Of a DNA stretch of 64,000 nt, positions 45,601 to 52,234 are shown in pieces. Within the stretch, counting starts at the first letter, position 1. Each line of letters starts with the position of its first letter. Both the position numbers and the translations under genes were made by a program. Under the pieces are notes generated by a model that did not search any database, was not told the origin of the DNA, and saw nothing but the letters and a program-made list of their open reading frames with translations. The DNA lies in assembly GCF_001705515.1 (NCBI RefSeq), contig NZ_MDJS01000001.1, positions 2,108,001 through 2,172,000 on the forward strand. Direction: 5' to 3'. Source of the stretch: Mucilaginibacter sp. PPCGB 2223 (lineage in GTDB: Bacteria > Bacteroidota > Bacteroidia > Sphingobacteriales > Sphingobacteriaceae).

Positions 45601-46419
45601 GCCCCGTTAACCATAACTGCCGATAACAAGAGTATGCCTTATAGCGGTACGGTGCCGGCGCTTACTGCCAGCTACTCAGGCTTTGCGGGCACGGATAACG
45701 CCGCCAGCCTGACAACTGCGCCCGTATTAAGCACTACGGCTACACAATCGTCGGCGCCGGGCAATTATCCTATCAGCGTAAGCGGGGCAGCATCGGGCAA
45801 TTACAATATCACTTATGTGAACGGCTCGCTGACTATTATCCCATCGAGTGATGCTACTTTATCAAACATTAAACTGAACGCAGGCAGCATTTCGCCTAAA
45901 TTTTCATCGGCAATTACCAGCTATATCGATTCGGTAGACAACGGGATATATTATATCAACATCACCGCCACTACCAGCGATAATAATGCGACCCTGACCG
46001 TAAACGGAACAACCGTGAACAGTGGGAAAGCCTCGGCTACCATGCCGGTAAATACAGGTAATAACGCTATTACCATTGTAGTAACCGCGCAGGATGGTGT
46101 AACACAGAAAACCTACATGGTAACGGTTTATAAGGCAGCGCCTTCATCGGCTATAACCGCAGGTAACATCCTGACACCGAACGGTGACGGCAAGAATGAT
46201 ACCTGGGTAATCAAGGACATCCAGCTGTTCCCGAACAATTTTGTGAACGTGTACGACCGTGGCGGACGCGTGGTTTACAGCAAGCATGGATACGCCAACG
46301 ACTGGAACGCGAACCTGAACGGTGCCCCGCTAACCGAGGGCACGTATTACTACACTGTAGACCTGGGTACCTCGGCGCCGGTTATTAAAGGTTATATCAC
46401 GATTTTGAGAAACAGATAA
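42622..46419 (+). CDS. Giant T9SS type-B cargo surface protein: lamin-tail, Ig-like, MBG repeats, gliding C-terminal domain
   Basis: 1265 residues with signal peptide (MKKLIRYFFSLILFLIASAPLLAQ). Domains in order: lamin-tail domain (residues ~25-210); Ig-like (~235-345); Fn3-like (~350-460); beta-sandwich Ig blocks (~460-745); four MBG/YDG repeats (~751-1073); a cadherin-like beta-sandwich (~1075-1175); C-terminal TPNGDGKNDTW onward (~1183-1265), the type-B T9SS sorting domain of the gliding-motility C-terminal family. It is exported by T9SS and anchored at the surface. Function unknown: adhesin or scaffold is most likely, with no catalytic motif seen. A PorP/SprF gene follows, as usual for type-B cargo. 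A GntR-type operator lies at its promoter. Confidence 0.88.
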   Translation: MKKLIRYFFSLILFLIASAPLLAQHVVISQYWGSVGSSGAPYNSNFVELYNPTTSDVNMTGWSVQYKSATSAGTMNVMAFPANSIIRAHGYFLISLGSSSTPVSSNPLPTPDAVGATQVASSGKIALVASTTAISIPAPPANNPDTYPNVVDFLGFGTGVDLVWEGTGAAGAGTGTSGTKCFERKANASSTAATMISTGTDYLAGNGYDSDDNANDFLLIANINPHNTSSPIAGVFVTPSVTSLDFGTSQTVSTTSTAQSFSLTGILSANATVSTSAPYAVSKDGTNFSTSISFTPAEIKATPGPLVYVNFSPTTTTASPGSVSITSTNATTQTVNLTGTGSAAADVTPPVNATNYPKTNNITTTSVDVISNLNETGTTYYVLIPATGAAPTTVAQIVAGKDGNNNAIVTSGSFAVTAANTDATKTISGLSPATTYNIYVVSQDAAGTPNLQTSFTTLNATTLKLTQTITFASTGSATYGGVDFNPGATSDNNTIGITYSSSDPAIATIVANKVSIVKAGIVTITANQAGSALYNAATAKQQTLTINPAALTITANSVTKSFGSTLTGGAGSGAFTSTALQNSESIGSVTITYGAGAAASATAGTYTGSVVASAATGGTFTASNYSITYVAGDITVSAVPIPTINTTGTVSALSTTYGTASTTGTFNVSGTNMTAGILVTAPAGFEVSASAGSGFGASVTIGAAGTIASTPVYIRLAATDGANNYSGNVTLSSPGANNASVAIAVSTVNQKTLTVTAANATKVYGTANPTFTMNYSGFVGADDVNSLTVKPTGSTTATATSPVNTYVITPAGGVADNYTFSYVAGTLTVTKATLTVTASTTTKAYGAALPTLTPAYSGFVGTDNAASLTTQPTVSTTATATSTIGPYPTTVSGGASTNYTFTYVAGTLTVTQATLTVTANSPSKTYGMANPALSVSYSGFVGSDNAASLTTQPTVTTTAIVTSAVGTYPVTASGGSSPNYTFAYVAGTLTVNKAPLTITADNKSMPYSGTVPALTASYSGFAGTDNAASLTTAPVLSTTATQSSAPGNYPISVSGAASGNYNITYVNGSLTIIPSSDATLSNIKLNAGSISPKFSSAITSYIDSVDNGIYYINITATTSDNNATLTVNGTTVNSGKASATMPVNTGNNAITIVVTAQDGVTQKTYMVTVYKAAPSSAITAGNILTPNGDGKNDTWVIKDIQLFPNNFVNVYDRGGRVVYSKHGYANDWNANLNGAPLTEGTYYYTVDLGTSAPVIKGYITILRNR
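44872..45843 (+). repeat. Four tandem MBG-type protein repeats in the T9SS cargo gene
   Basis: Repeats begin at 44872, 45112, 45355 and 45598 (240-243 bp period). Each has LTVTA...KxYG-x-P-x-L-x-x-xYSGFVGxDN...YTFxYVAGTLTV. The middle two are closest, suggesting recent duplication. Confidence 0.85.
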
Positions 46420-46440
46420 TTCCCCCATAACGACCATAAA

Positions 46441-47346
46441 ATGAACATCAAAAATACTTTTACCGGGTTATTTACCTTTGCGGCGATGGCTTTGTCGGTA
46501 CAACAGGGCAGGGCCCAGTTGAACCCATTCCAACAGGGTTATTATCTCAACAAATACCTGGCCGACCCGTCGATGGCCGGTATCAACCCGGGGTTGAACA
46601 TCAACGCCGGTTACCGCCAGCAATGGAGCTCGTTCCCCGGTACACCTAAAACCCAAACTTTAACTGCCGATTACCAGGCTACCGATAAAGTTGGTTTAGG
46701 TTTGAACATCAGTAACGATAAAGCAGGGTTGATACAACAGACCCGCATTATGGCAACCTATGCTTACCACTTGCCTTTAAGCGGTAATGATCAGCATTTA
46801 AACTTTGGTTTATCCTTAGGTGTTAACGATCCATTCATCAGCACCGGCAGCGTTAACGGCGACCAGAGCGATGTGCAGATTGCCGATTACAACTCATTGA
46901 AACCTTATGTGGATGGCGATTTCGGTATCTCGTACACCAGCAACCACCTGACTGTTGAAGCTGCGATACCTAACCTGAAAGCCAACATTTTTAAAAACGA
47001 GGACGACCGGATAGATGTTGACCGGACGACCTTTATGACAGCAGCCAGCTATAAGATACAATTGCCGGGCAATGCGCTTGCGGTTGAGCCAAAAGTAATG
47101 TTTCGGGGCGTAAAAGGTTTTGACAATATCCTTGACGCAGGGGTTAATTTTAGTATGACCAGCACCGGCTTAAGTTTGCAGGGCATTTACCACAGCAACC
47201 AGAATGTAGGTATGGGATTTGCCTGGGAAGAGCATGCTTTTGGTTTAAGCTTTAATTACAACCTCGAAACCGGCCCGGTGAGTACTTACAGTTCGGGAGC
47301 TTTTGAGTTTGGTTTGAAGATTAAACTATTCAATAAGGCTAAATAA
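46441..47346 (+). CDS. PorP/SprF family type IX secretion membrane protein
   Basis: 301 residues, N-terminal signal peptide and the family opening QLNPFQQGYYLNKYLADPSMAG, then an outer-membrane barrel with alternating strands (AGLIQQTRIMATYAYHLPLSG, NLGMG-type turn NQNVGMGFAWEE) and a C-terminal FGLKIKLF strand. PorP/SprF proteins act with T9SS and are regularly encoded next to their large type-B cargo; this one lies 21 nt downstream of the cargo gene and is probably its dedicated partner. Confidence 0.9.
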   Translation: MNIKNTFTGLFTFAAMALSVQQGRAQLNPFQQGYYLNKYLADPSMAGINPGLNINAGYRQQWSSFPGTPKTQTLTADYQATDKVGLGLNISNDKAGLIQQTRIMATYAYHLPLSGNDQHLNFGLSLGVNDPFISTGSVNGDQSDVQIADYNSLKPYVDGDFGISYTSNHLTVEAAIPNLKANIFKNEDDRIDVDRTTFMTAASYKIQLPGNALAVEPKVMFRGVKGFDNILDAGVNFSMTSTGLSLQGIYHSNQNVGMGFAWEEHAFGLSFNYNLETGPVSTYSSGAFEFGLKIKLFNKAK

Positions 47347-47400
47347 TCTACAATTACTGTTAGTATATTTTATTGATATTATTTAATACTTAGGCAATAG

Positions 47401-47471
47401 TTTTCCTGCATGGATTCGAACCACGATTTTCTGAACCAAAATCAGACGTGCTACCATTGCACCACAGGAAA
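47401..47471 (-). tRNA. tRNA-Gln (TTG)
   Basis: 71 nt on the minus strand. Acceptor TTTCCTG/CAGGAAA, D arm GTGC-AATGGTA-GCAC, anticodon arm TCTGA-TTTTGGT-TCAGA (anticodon TTG), T arm CGTGG-TTCGAAT-CCATG. Canonical cloverleaf. Last of a four-tRNA minus-strand array. Confidence 0.92.
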
Positions 47472-47479
47472 ATTTACAG

Positions 47480-47552
47480 TGGAGAATCCAGGTAACGATC
47501 CCGGATCTTCGGATTTTCAATCCGCCGCATACACCATGTTTGCTAATTCTCC
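47480..47552 (-). tRNA. tRNA-Phe-like (GAA) with a non-canonical T loop
   Basis: 73 nt on the minus strand. Perfect acceptor GGAGAAT/ATTCTCC. Anticodon loop TTGAAAA in stem CGGA/TCCG gives GAA, as in Phe tRNAs, but the outer stem pair (27-43) is G-A. The D stem is only 3 bp (GCA/TGC). The T arm is CCGGG-ATCGTTA-CCTGG: loop positions 54 and 58 are A and T instead of T and A, so the normal T54-A58 pair and TTCRA motif are lost. It may be a divergent accessory tRNA or a decaying copy. Confidence 0.6.
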
Positions 47553-47559
47553 AACAAAG

Positions 47560-47632
47560 TGGAAACAAAAGGACTTGAACCTTTAACCGACACCGTATAA
47601 GGGTGCTGCTCTAACCATTGAGCTATATTTCC
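47560..47632 (-). tRNA. tRNA-Ile (TAT)
   Basis: 73 nt on the minus strand. Acceptor GGAAATA/TGTTTCC (one G-U), D arm GCTC-AATGGTTA-GAGC, anticodon arm GCACC-CTTATAC-GGTGT with anticodon TAT, T arm AAAGG-TTCAAGT-CCTTT. Canonical cloverleaf. TAT reads AUA directly; in bacteria AUA is usually read by a lysidine-modified CAT tRNA. Confidence 0.88.
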
Positions 47633-47646
47633 AAAGAAAAACAAAG

Positions 47647-47721
47647 TAAGGCAACCCGGACTCGAACCGGGAACCTCCACATCCCAAATGTGGTAATCTG
47701 AACCAATTGATATATTGCCCT
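47647..47721 (-). tRNA. tRNA-Pro (TGG)
   Basis: 75 nt on the minus strand. Acceptor AGGGCAA/TTGCCTT (one G-U), weak 3-bp D stem ATC/GAT, anticodon arm CCACA-TTTGGGA-TGTGG (anticodon TGG), T arm CCCGG-TTCGAGT-CCGGG. First tRNA of the array; its 5' end directly abuts the U-run of the preceding terminator-like hairpin. Confidence 0.85.
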
Positions 47722-47756
47722 AAAACAAAAAAGCCCCTTAGTGATCTAAGAGGCTT
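47722..47756 (-). terminator. Terminator-like hairpin just upstream of the tRNA array
   Basis: AAGCCCCTTA (47731-47740) pairs with TAAGAGGCTT (47747-47756), 9 of 10 positions, loop 6 nt. On the minus strand a T-rich run follows and ends at the 5' base of tRNA-Pro. It could end a transcript coming from the right, or attenuate the tRNA array. Confidence 0.6.
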
Positions 47757-47853
47757 CAAAGCGTTTGTTATATTTTTTCAATACATAGCTACTCACCTCT
47801 GATAAATCAGTTGCGAAAATTGGCTTTGTATCGATATTGTTTTCATGCCGCAA
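47746..47853 (-). CDS. Possible 35-codon small ORF before the tRNA array
   Basis: A frame starting at TTG 47853 encodes 35 residues ending SYVLKKYNKRFEAS, with its TAG inside the stem of the hairpin at 47722-47756. Composition looks protein-like (charged and aromatic mix) and there is no signal peptide. An in-frame TAA lies a few codons upstream, so the start is confined to this region. There is no homology I recognise. A stop codon placed on a terminator is the pattern of a real short gene or a leader peptide, but a chance frame is possible. Confidence 0.3.
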   Translation of the reverse strand: MRHENNIDTKPIFATDLSEVSSYVLKKYNKRFEAS

Positions 47854-48096
47854 TAATACAAATTTTATTTAATATCATAAAATTAAAAATATTCTTTTTC
47901 TAATTACCCCAATTAGTGATCGACCGACTTTATTATCAGCATTCTATTAAACCATTTTTCCGGGTCCTTTACTCTGTCAAACGTCACCAATATCAACCTA
48001 CTTCGAAACATTATATGGCAAAATAAACTTTTGCTGCAATTTAAATTAGAAAATACCATTACTTTAGTTTTAAAATAAACTTTTAATTAACAGAAT
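47757..48096. other. Gap between the tRNA array and the S46 peptidase gene
   Basis: 340 nt, AT-rich. Apart from the small ORF candidate on the minus strand I see no gene. No perfect TAnnTTTG box was found for the peptidase; TACTTTAG at 48060-48067 is a weak candidate. Confidence 0.5.
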
Positions 48097-50265
48097 ATGG
48101 AAAAGCGTATCCGCTTAATTTTTGCCATGACCCTTACCTTGCTTTTAACCGGCAACCTGGTTAAAGCCGACGAAGGGATGTGGATACCGATGCTGATCGG
48201 TAAAAACTATGATCAAATGAAAAAACAGGGCTTTAAGCTTACTGCCGAAGATCTGTACAACATTAACAAAGCCAGCATTAAAGATGCCATCGTATCGATG
48301 GGCGGCGGTTTCTGTACTGCCGAGGTGGTATCAAGCCATGGCTTGCTGTTTACCAACCACCACTGCGGTTACGAGTCGATAGCTGCGAACTCGACTCCGC
48401 AGAATGATATTTTAGATAATGGTTTTTATGCCAAGAGTTATGCCGAAGAGAAGCCTATACCCGGCCTGTTCGTGGATTTTTTGGTTCGGATAGAAGATGT
48501 TACCCCGCAGGTAACCGCTGCCCTGGCCGGCGCCAGTGATGCCGAGCGTGGCACCAAACTGGCGCAGATAAGTAAGCAACTGGTTGACAACAGTGTTAAA
48601 GATACCCATTACCACGCCGCCATCAGCAGCTTTTTTAAAGGTAACCAGTACTTTTTGTATGTGTACGAAAAGTATTCGGACGTACGTTTGGTGGGTGCCC
48701 CGCCACAATCGATAGGCAAATTCGGCGGCGATACCGACAACTGGGAATGGCCGCGCCATACCGGCGACTTTTCGATCTTCCGGATATACTCAGGTAAAGA
48801 CGGACAGCCGGCCGAATATTCGGCAGATAATGTGCCGCTTACACCAAAGAAATTTTTACCCATCTCCATAAAAGGAGTTAAAAATGGTGATTTTGCTATG
48901 GTTTATGGTTACCCGGGCCGTACCGATCGCTTCCTGACCTCGAATGGTGTACACTTAGCTACCGAAGAAACCAACCCGATCATCGTAAAGCTGCGCGACA
49001 TCCGCCTGAGGGCCTGGAAAGAAGAGATGAACAAAAGCACCGAAACCCGCCTGAAACTTTCATCGAAATATGCCGAGATCGCCAACTACTGGAAGTACTA
49101 CATCGGCCAAACCGACCAGTTGAAACACCTTAAAATCTACGAACAAAAACAAGGTGAAGAAGCCGATTTTACCAAATGGGCCGCTGGCAAACCCGAGTAT
49201 ACCGGTTTAATGGATGCGTACAAAAAAGCCTATGCAGATTATGAGCCTTATGCCATTCATCGCACCTATATTAACGAAGGCTTGCTGGCCCCCGGCTTTG
49301 TGATTATGAACCTTAACCTCAACGGCGGCATTCGTGCTTTACAGCAAATGAAAGACAATGCCGATGCGGTAGCCAGCATTAAAAGCCAGTTAGGTAAAAT
49401 CATCGATGATTATGCGGGCAATTACAATGAAACGGCCGATAAAAAAATATTCGCGCAGATCATGGCCTCGTATTATGCCGATGTGCCCGCTGCACAGCAC
49501 CCGCAGTTCATTACCGATATCGTGACTAATTATAAAGGTTCAACGCCGTTGGAATCGTTCACAAAATATGCCGACTATTTATGGGCCAGCAGCAAGACCA
49601 TCAGACCGGCTGATATTAAAGTCCTGATGGACAACCCATCTATAGACGCTATAGCTAACGACCCGGCTTTTGTGTACGCGCAGAATGTTAACCCGCAAGC
49701 ATATTCGCGCAAGGTTTTCGGCACTAAAATAACAGATTTCGAAGCCGAGAAAGCTCGCCTTGATCATCTGTATCAAAAGGCTTTATTAGAGAAGAACGCC
49801 GATAAGTTAATGTACCCTGATGCCAACTCGACCATGCGTATCAGCTACGGCAACGTACAGGATTACATTAAAGACGGTAAAAAAGCGCCTATCACCACCA
49901 ACCTGAACGAAGTAGTGAAGAAATATAAACCAAAAGATGACGAATTCGACCTGCCGCAATCGCTGCTGGATGCTTACAAGGCCAAGACTTTTGGCCAGTA
50001 TGGCGAGAACGGGACAGTGCCCGTTTGCTTTATCACCAATAATGATATTACGGGTGGCAACTCGGGTTCGCCGGTAATTAACGCTAACGGTGAGCTGATC
50101 GGCCTGGCTTTTGACGGTAACTGGGAAGCGATGAGCGGAGATATCGCATTCGACAAAAAATACAAACGTACCATTTGCGTGGATGTGCGTTATGTGCTAT
50201 GGTGCATCGATGTGCTTGGCCATGGTAACAACCTGATCAGCGAACTGGATATCCATAAGAATTAG
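48097..50265 (+). CDS. S46 family dipeptidyl-peptidase, DPP7-type
   Basis: 722 residues with a signal peptide ending near LVKADEGMW. Trypsin-like S46 catalytic elements: His89 in LLFTNHHCGYE, the Asp in RHTGDFSIFRIY (about 225), Ser656 in GGNSGSPVINANGE. The residue 18 after the catalytic Ser, which decides specificity (Gly in DPP7, Arg in DPP11), is Gly here (LAFDGNWEAMSGD), so removal of dipeptides with hydrophobic P1 residues is expected rather than Asp/Glu-specific cleavage. It acts in the periplasm on peptides from outer proteases. It is a single-gene transcript ended by a strong terminator. Confidence 0.92.
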   Translation: MEKRIRLIFAMTLTLLLTGNLVKADEGMWIPMLIGKNYDQMKKQGFKLTAEDLYNINKASIKDAIVSMGGGFCTAEVVSSHGLLFTNHHCGYESIAANSTPQNDILDNGFYAKSYAEEKPIPGLFVDFLVRIEDVTPQVTAALAGASDAERGTKLAQISKQLVDNSVKDTHYHAAISSFFKGNQYFLYVYEKYSDVRLVGAPPQSIGKFGGDTDNWEWPRHTGDFSIFRIYSGKDGQPAEYSADNVPLTPKKFLPISIKGVKNGDFAMVYGYPGRTDRFLTSNGVHLATEETNPIIVKLRDIRLRAWKEEMNKSTETRLKLSSKYAEIANYWKYYIGQTDQLKHLKIYEQKQGEEADFTKWAAGKPEYTGLMDAYKKAYADYEPYAIHRTYINEGLLAPGFVIMNLNLNGGIRALQQMKDNADAVASIKSQLGKIIDDYAGNYNETADKKIFAQIMASYYADVPAAQHPQFITDIVTNYKGSTPLESFTKYADYLWASSKTIRPADIKVLMDNPSIDAIANDPAFVYAQNVNPQAYSRKVFGTKITDFEAEKARLDHLYQKALLEKNADKLMYPDANSTMRISYGNVQDYIKDGKKAPITTNLNEVVKKYKPKDDEFDLPQSLLDAYKAKTFGQYGENGTVPVCFITNNDITGGNSGSPVINANGELIGLAFDGNWEAMSGDIAFDKKYKRTICVDVRYVLWCIDVLGHGNNLISELDIHKN

Positions 50266-50280
50266 GATAAACCAGGCGAT

Positions 50281-50323
50281 AAAACAAAAGGGCTGAATAG
50301 AGATATTTCGGCCCTTTTGTTTT
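50281..50323. terminator. Bidirectional terminator between the DPP gene and the methyltransferase gene
   Basis: AAAACAAAAGGGC (50281-50293) and GCCCTTTTGTTTT (50311-50323) form a perfect 13-bp stem with 17-nt loop. A/T runs on both sides allow termination of both the DPP gene (+) and the convergent methyltransferase gene (-). Confidence 0.88.
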
Positions 50324-50383
50324 TAAATCTATGCCTCGCGAAAACTAAACCTTGCTTTTGGTGAAGCGCCCATAAGCTGATAA

Positions 50384-50995
50384 CTATTGTTTTTGCAAAC
50401 ACCAGGTCGTCATACAGCGCAGGTTTTGTACGTTGGTGGTTTTAATAGGCTCGTGCAGATAAGCGTTCAGTTCGGCAGTGTATTGCAGCAGCATTTCCTG
50501 GTTCACTAAAAAACGCTCCGAACCATCAGGCAGTAAATACCTCCCGTTGCCCAATGGTTTTACCAGGGTTTCAATACCAATGTCCGACGCCAACCTGGCA
50601 AAGAGATAGCCTCCCGGTTTCAATACACGCCACATTTCGTGCAGCATGGCCTCAAAGTGTGTTTTGCCTTGTGCGAAATGCAACACGGCGCTGCTGATCA
50701 CCAGGTCGAACTCCGCGTCGCCGAAAGGCAGAGCCTCGGCAGAAGCTATTGTAAAATTACCTTGCGGGATATGTGGTGCGAGCTTTTGTGCCAATTGCTG
50801 TACATTGGCAACAGCGTTCGGGCTTGGGTCGATGCCGTGCACTTCAAACCCGTTCTGTAAAAAGTAAACAATGTTGCGCCCGCCACCACAGCCGGCGTCT
50901 AATATTTTGTGGCAATTGTTATAAGTGCCTTTCAGTAACTGATCAAAAAGGTAGATATCGATACTTCCGTAAAGCTGCTGCAGGTTGTTTGTCAT
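50384..50995 (-). CDS. Class I SAM-dependent methyltransferase
   Basis: 203 residues, Rossmann fold: motif I ILDAGCGGGRNIVYFLQNGF, acidic residue after beta-2 in VHGIDPSPNAV, motif ALPFGDAEFDLVISSAVLHF and MWRVLKPGGYLFARL, the standard order for small-molecule or uncharacterised UbiE/COQ5-like methyltransferases. The acceptor cannot be told from sequence. It is divergent from the VOC gene (41-nt gap), which may mean shared control of a small stress or detoxification pair. Confidence 0.88.
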   Translation of the reverse strand: MTNNLQQLYGSIDIYLFDQLLKGTYNNCHKILDAGCGGGRNIVYFLQNGFEVHGIDPSPNAVANVQQLAQKLAPHIPQGNFTIASAEALPFGDAEFDLVISSAVLHFAQGKTHFEAMLHEMWRVLKPGGYLFARLASDIGIETLVKPLGNGRYLLPDGSERFLVNQEMLLQYTAELNAYLHEPIKTTNVQNLRCMTTWCLQKQ

Positions 50996-51036
50996 CAGGT
51001 ATATTTCTGTAAATTTAGCAATTCATCAAGATAAAT

Positions 51037-51465
51037 ATGAGCCCCGTTACTCCTTTTCACATTGCAGTACCTGTTTACGATCTGGAAGAAGCCCGCAGGT
51101 TTTATCGCGAGGTGCTGGGCTGCGGCGAAGGCCGGAGCAATACGCGCTGGACTGATTTTAACCTGTATGGCCACCAGTTCGTTATCCATTTAAAACCCCG
51201 CCCGATTTCGGTTGAACAAACCCATCACAACCCTGTCGACGGACACGACGTACCCGTACCGCACTACGGCGTAGTATTACCATGGGAAGATTGGGAAAAG
51301 CTGCGCGACAGGCTGCAAAGTATGAACATCAAATTTATCATCGAGCCGTATATCCGCTTTAAGGGCTTGCCCGGCGAGCAGGCCACCATGTTCTTTTTAG
51401 ACCCCTCGGGCAACGCCCTCGAGTTTAAAGCATTTAAGGATATCGGGCAGTTGTTTGCCGTATGA
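51037..51465 (+). CDS. VOC (glyoxalase/dioxygenase-type) family protein
   Basis: 142 residues with two beta-alpha-beta-beta-beta modules. The first begins [23 protein letters not shown], with His8 as a likely metal ligand; the second ends [18 protein letters not shown] with the conserved Glu. The metal site looks intact. Members are bleomycin-resistance/dioxygenase/isomerase-like and the substrate here is unknown. It is transcribed away from the methyltransferase gene. Confidence 0.88.
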   Translation: MSPVTPFHIAVPVYDLEEARRFYREVLGCGEGRSNTRWTDFNLYGHQFVIHLKPRPISVEQTHHNPVDGHDVPVPHYGVVLPWEDWEKLRDRLQSMNIKFIIEPYIRFKGLPGEQATMFFLDPSGNALEFKAFKDIGQLFAV

Positions 51466-51797
51466 TGTAAATTTAGTGGGGCGTTTGCTAATTAAATGTC
51501 GTTTATGTCAGATAAGATAAAACCGATCTTGTTTGTACAATTAGCAGATGCGCAGTGCGGCAACGCAGGTAATATTTGAAAACGGCCTTCGTTTCGGAAT
51601 CAGTCGGCTGGTACAGACAAAGGTGCAAAGTTGTTATATTCCGTCATAGTTATGGAAAAACATCACCGCAATACTATTCAAAAAAAGTTATCCGCCCAGA
51701 TGATCAGGAATTAAGATAGTGTAAAATTGAAATTTGATATTGTATATTTGATTTAACCAATTATTAACACACTGACCGATTATTAACCTGATTAATT
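51466..51797. other. 332-nt intergenic stretch upstream of the small membrane protein gene
   Basis: I see no convincing gene here: frames of 27 codons (51496) and 20 codons (51652) exist but have nothing to support them. TATATTTG at 51743-51750 is a perfect TAnnTTTG -7 box placed 47 nt before ATG 51798, so it is a plausible promoter for that gene, without a clear -33 box at the usual distance. Confidence 0.45.
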
Positions 51798-52106
51798 ATG
51801 GAATGGTATCAATATGTGGCCGGCTTTCTTGCCGGTACATTTTTCGCTAACGCCGTACCTCATTTTGTACACGGCATCTCGGGTAACAAATTTCCAACGC
51901 CCTTTGCAAAGCCCCCCGGCAAGGGGCTGTCAACATCAACTACCAACGTTTTGTGGGCATTGCTCAATATTATCGTCGCCTGCTCGTTGTTCAGGATAAG
52001 CAAATTTCACCACGATAAGCCCCTGGAAATGATCATCCTTTTTGCCGGAGCGGTGGTGATAAGCGTATTCCTGAGCATTCGCTTTCAGGGTAAGCATAAG
52101 GAGTAG
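51798..52106 (+). CDS. Small conserved-looking membrane protein of unknown function
   Basis: 102 residues with three likely membrane segments: YVAGFLAGTFFANAVPHFV, LWALLNIIVACSLFRI and MIILFAGAVVISVFLSI. The Gly-rich GKGLSTST loop between the first two is the only distinctive feature, and a His-rich short loop follows (FHHDK). I do not recognise the family and assign no function. It has a plausible own promoter with TATATTTG at 51743. Confidence 0.75.
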   Translation: MEWYQYVAGFLAGTFFANAVPHFVHGISGNKFPTPFAKPPGKGLSTSTTNVLWALLNIIVACSLFRISKFHHDKPLEMIILFAGAVVISVFLSIRFQGKHKE

Positions 52107-52234
52107 CTACCTGGATAAATGGTGCGGCACGAACCTACAGCCCGTGCCGCCCACAGCGACCAAACTTTTATTGCTCCCGGATTTGCATAATTTTCAAAAC
52201 TCTTATATTGTGCTTTTAATTTTTTAAAAATACG

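Noticed and set aside
44872..45843. MBG repeats as a CRISPR-like array
   Set aside because: The repeats are in frame, ~243 bp long and protein-coding, with no short repeat/spacer structure. No CRISPR array was seen anywhere in the window.
51496..51714. Small ORFs of 27 and 20 codons in the gap before the small membrane gene
   Set aside because: No start signal, no motif, and composition not distinct from the intergenic sequence.
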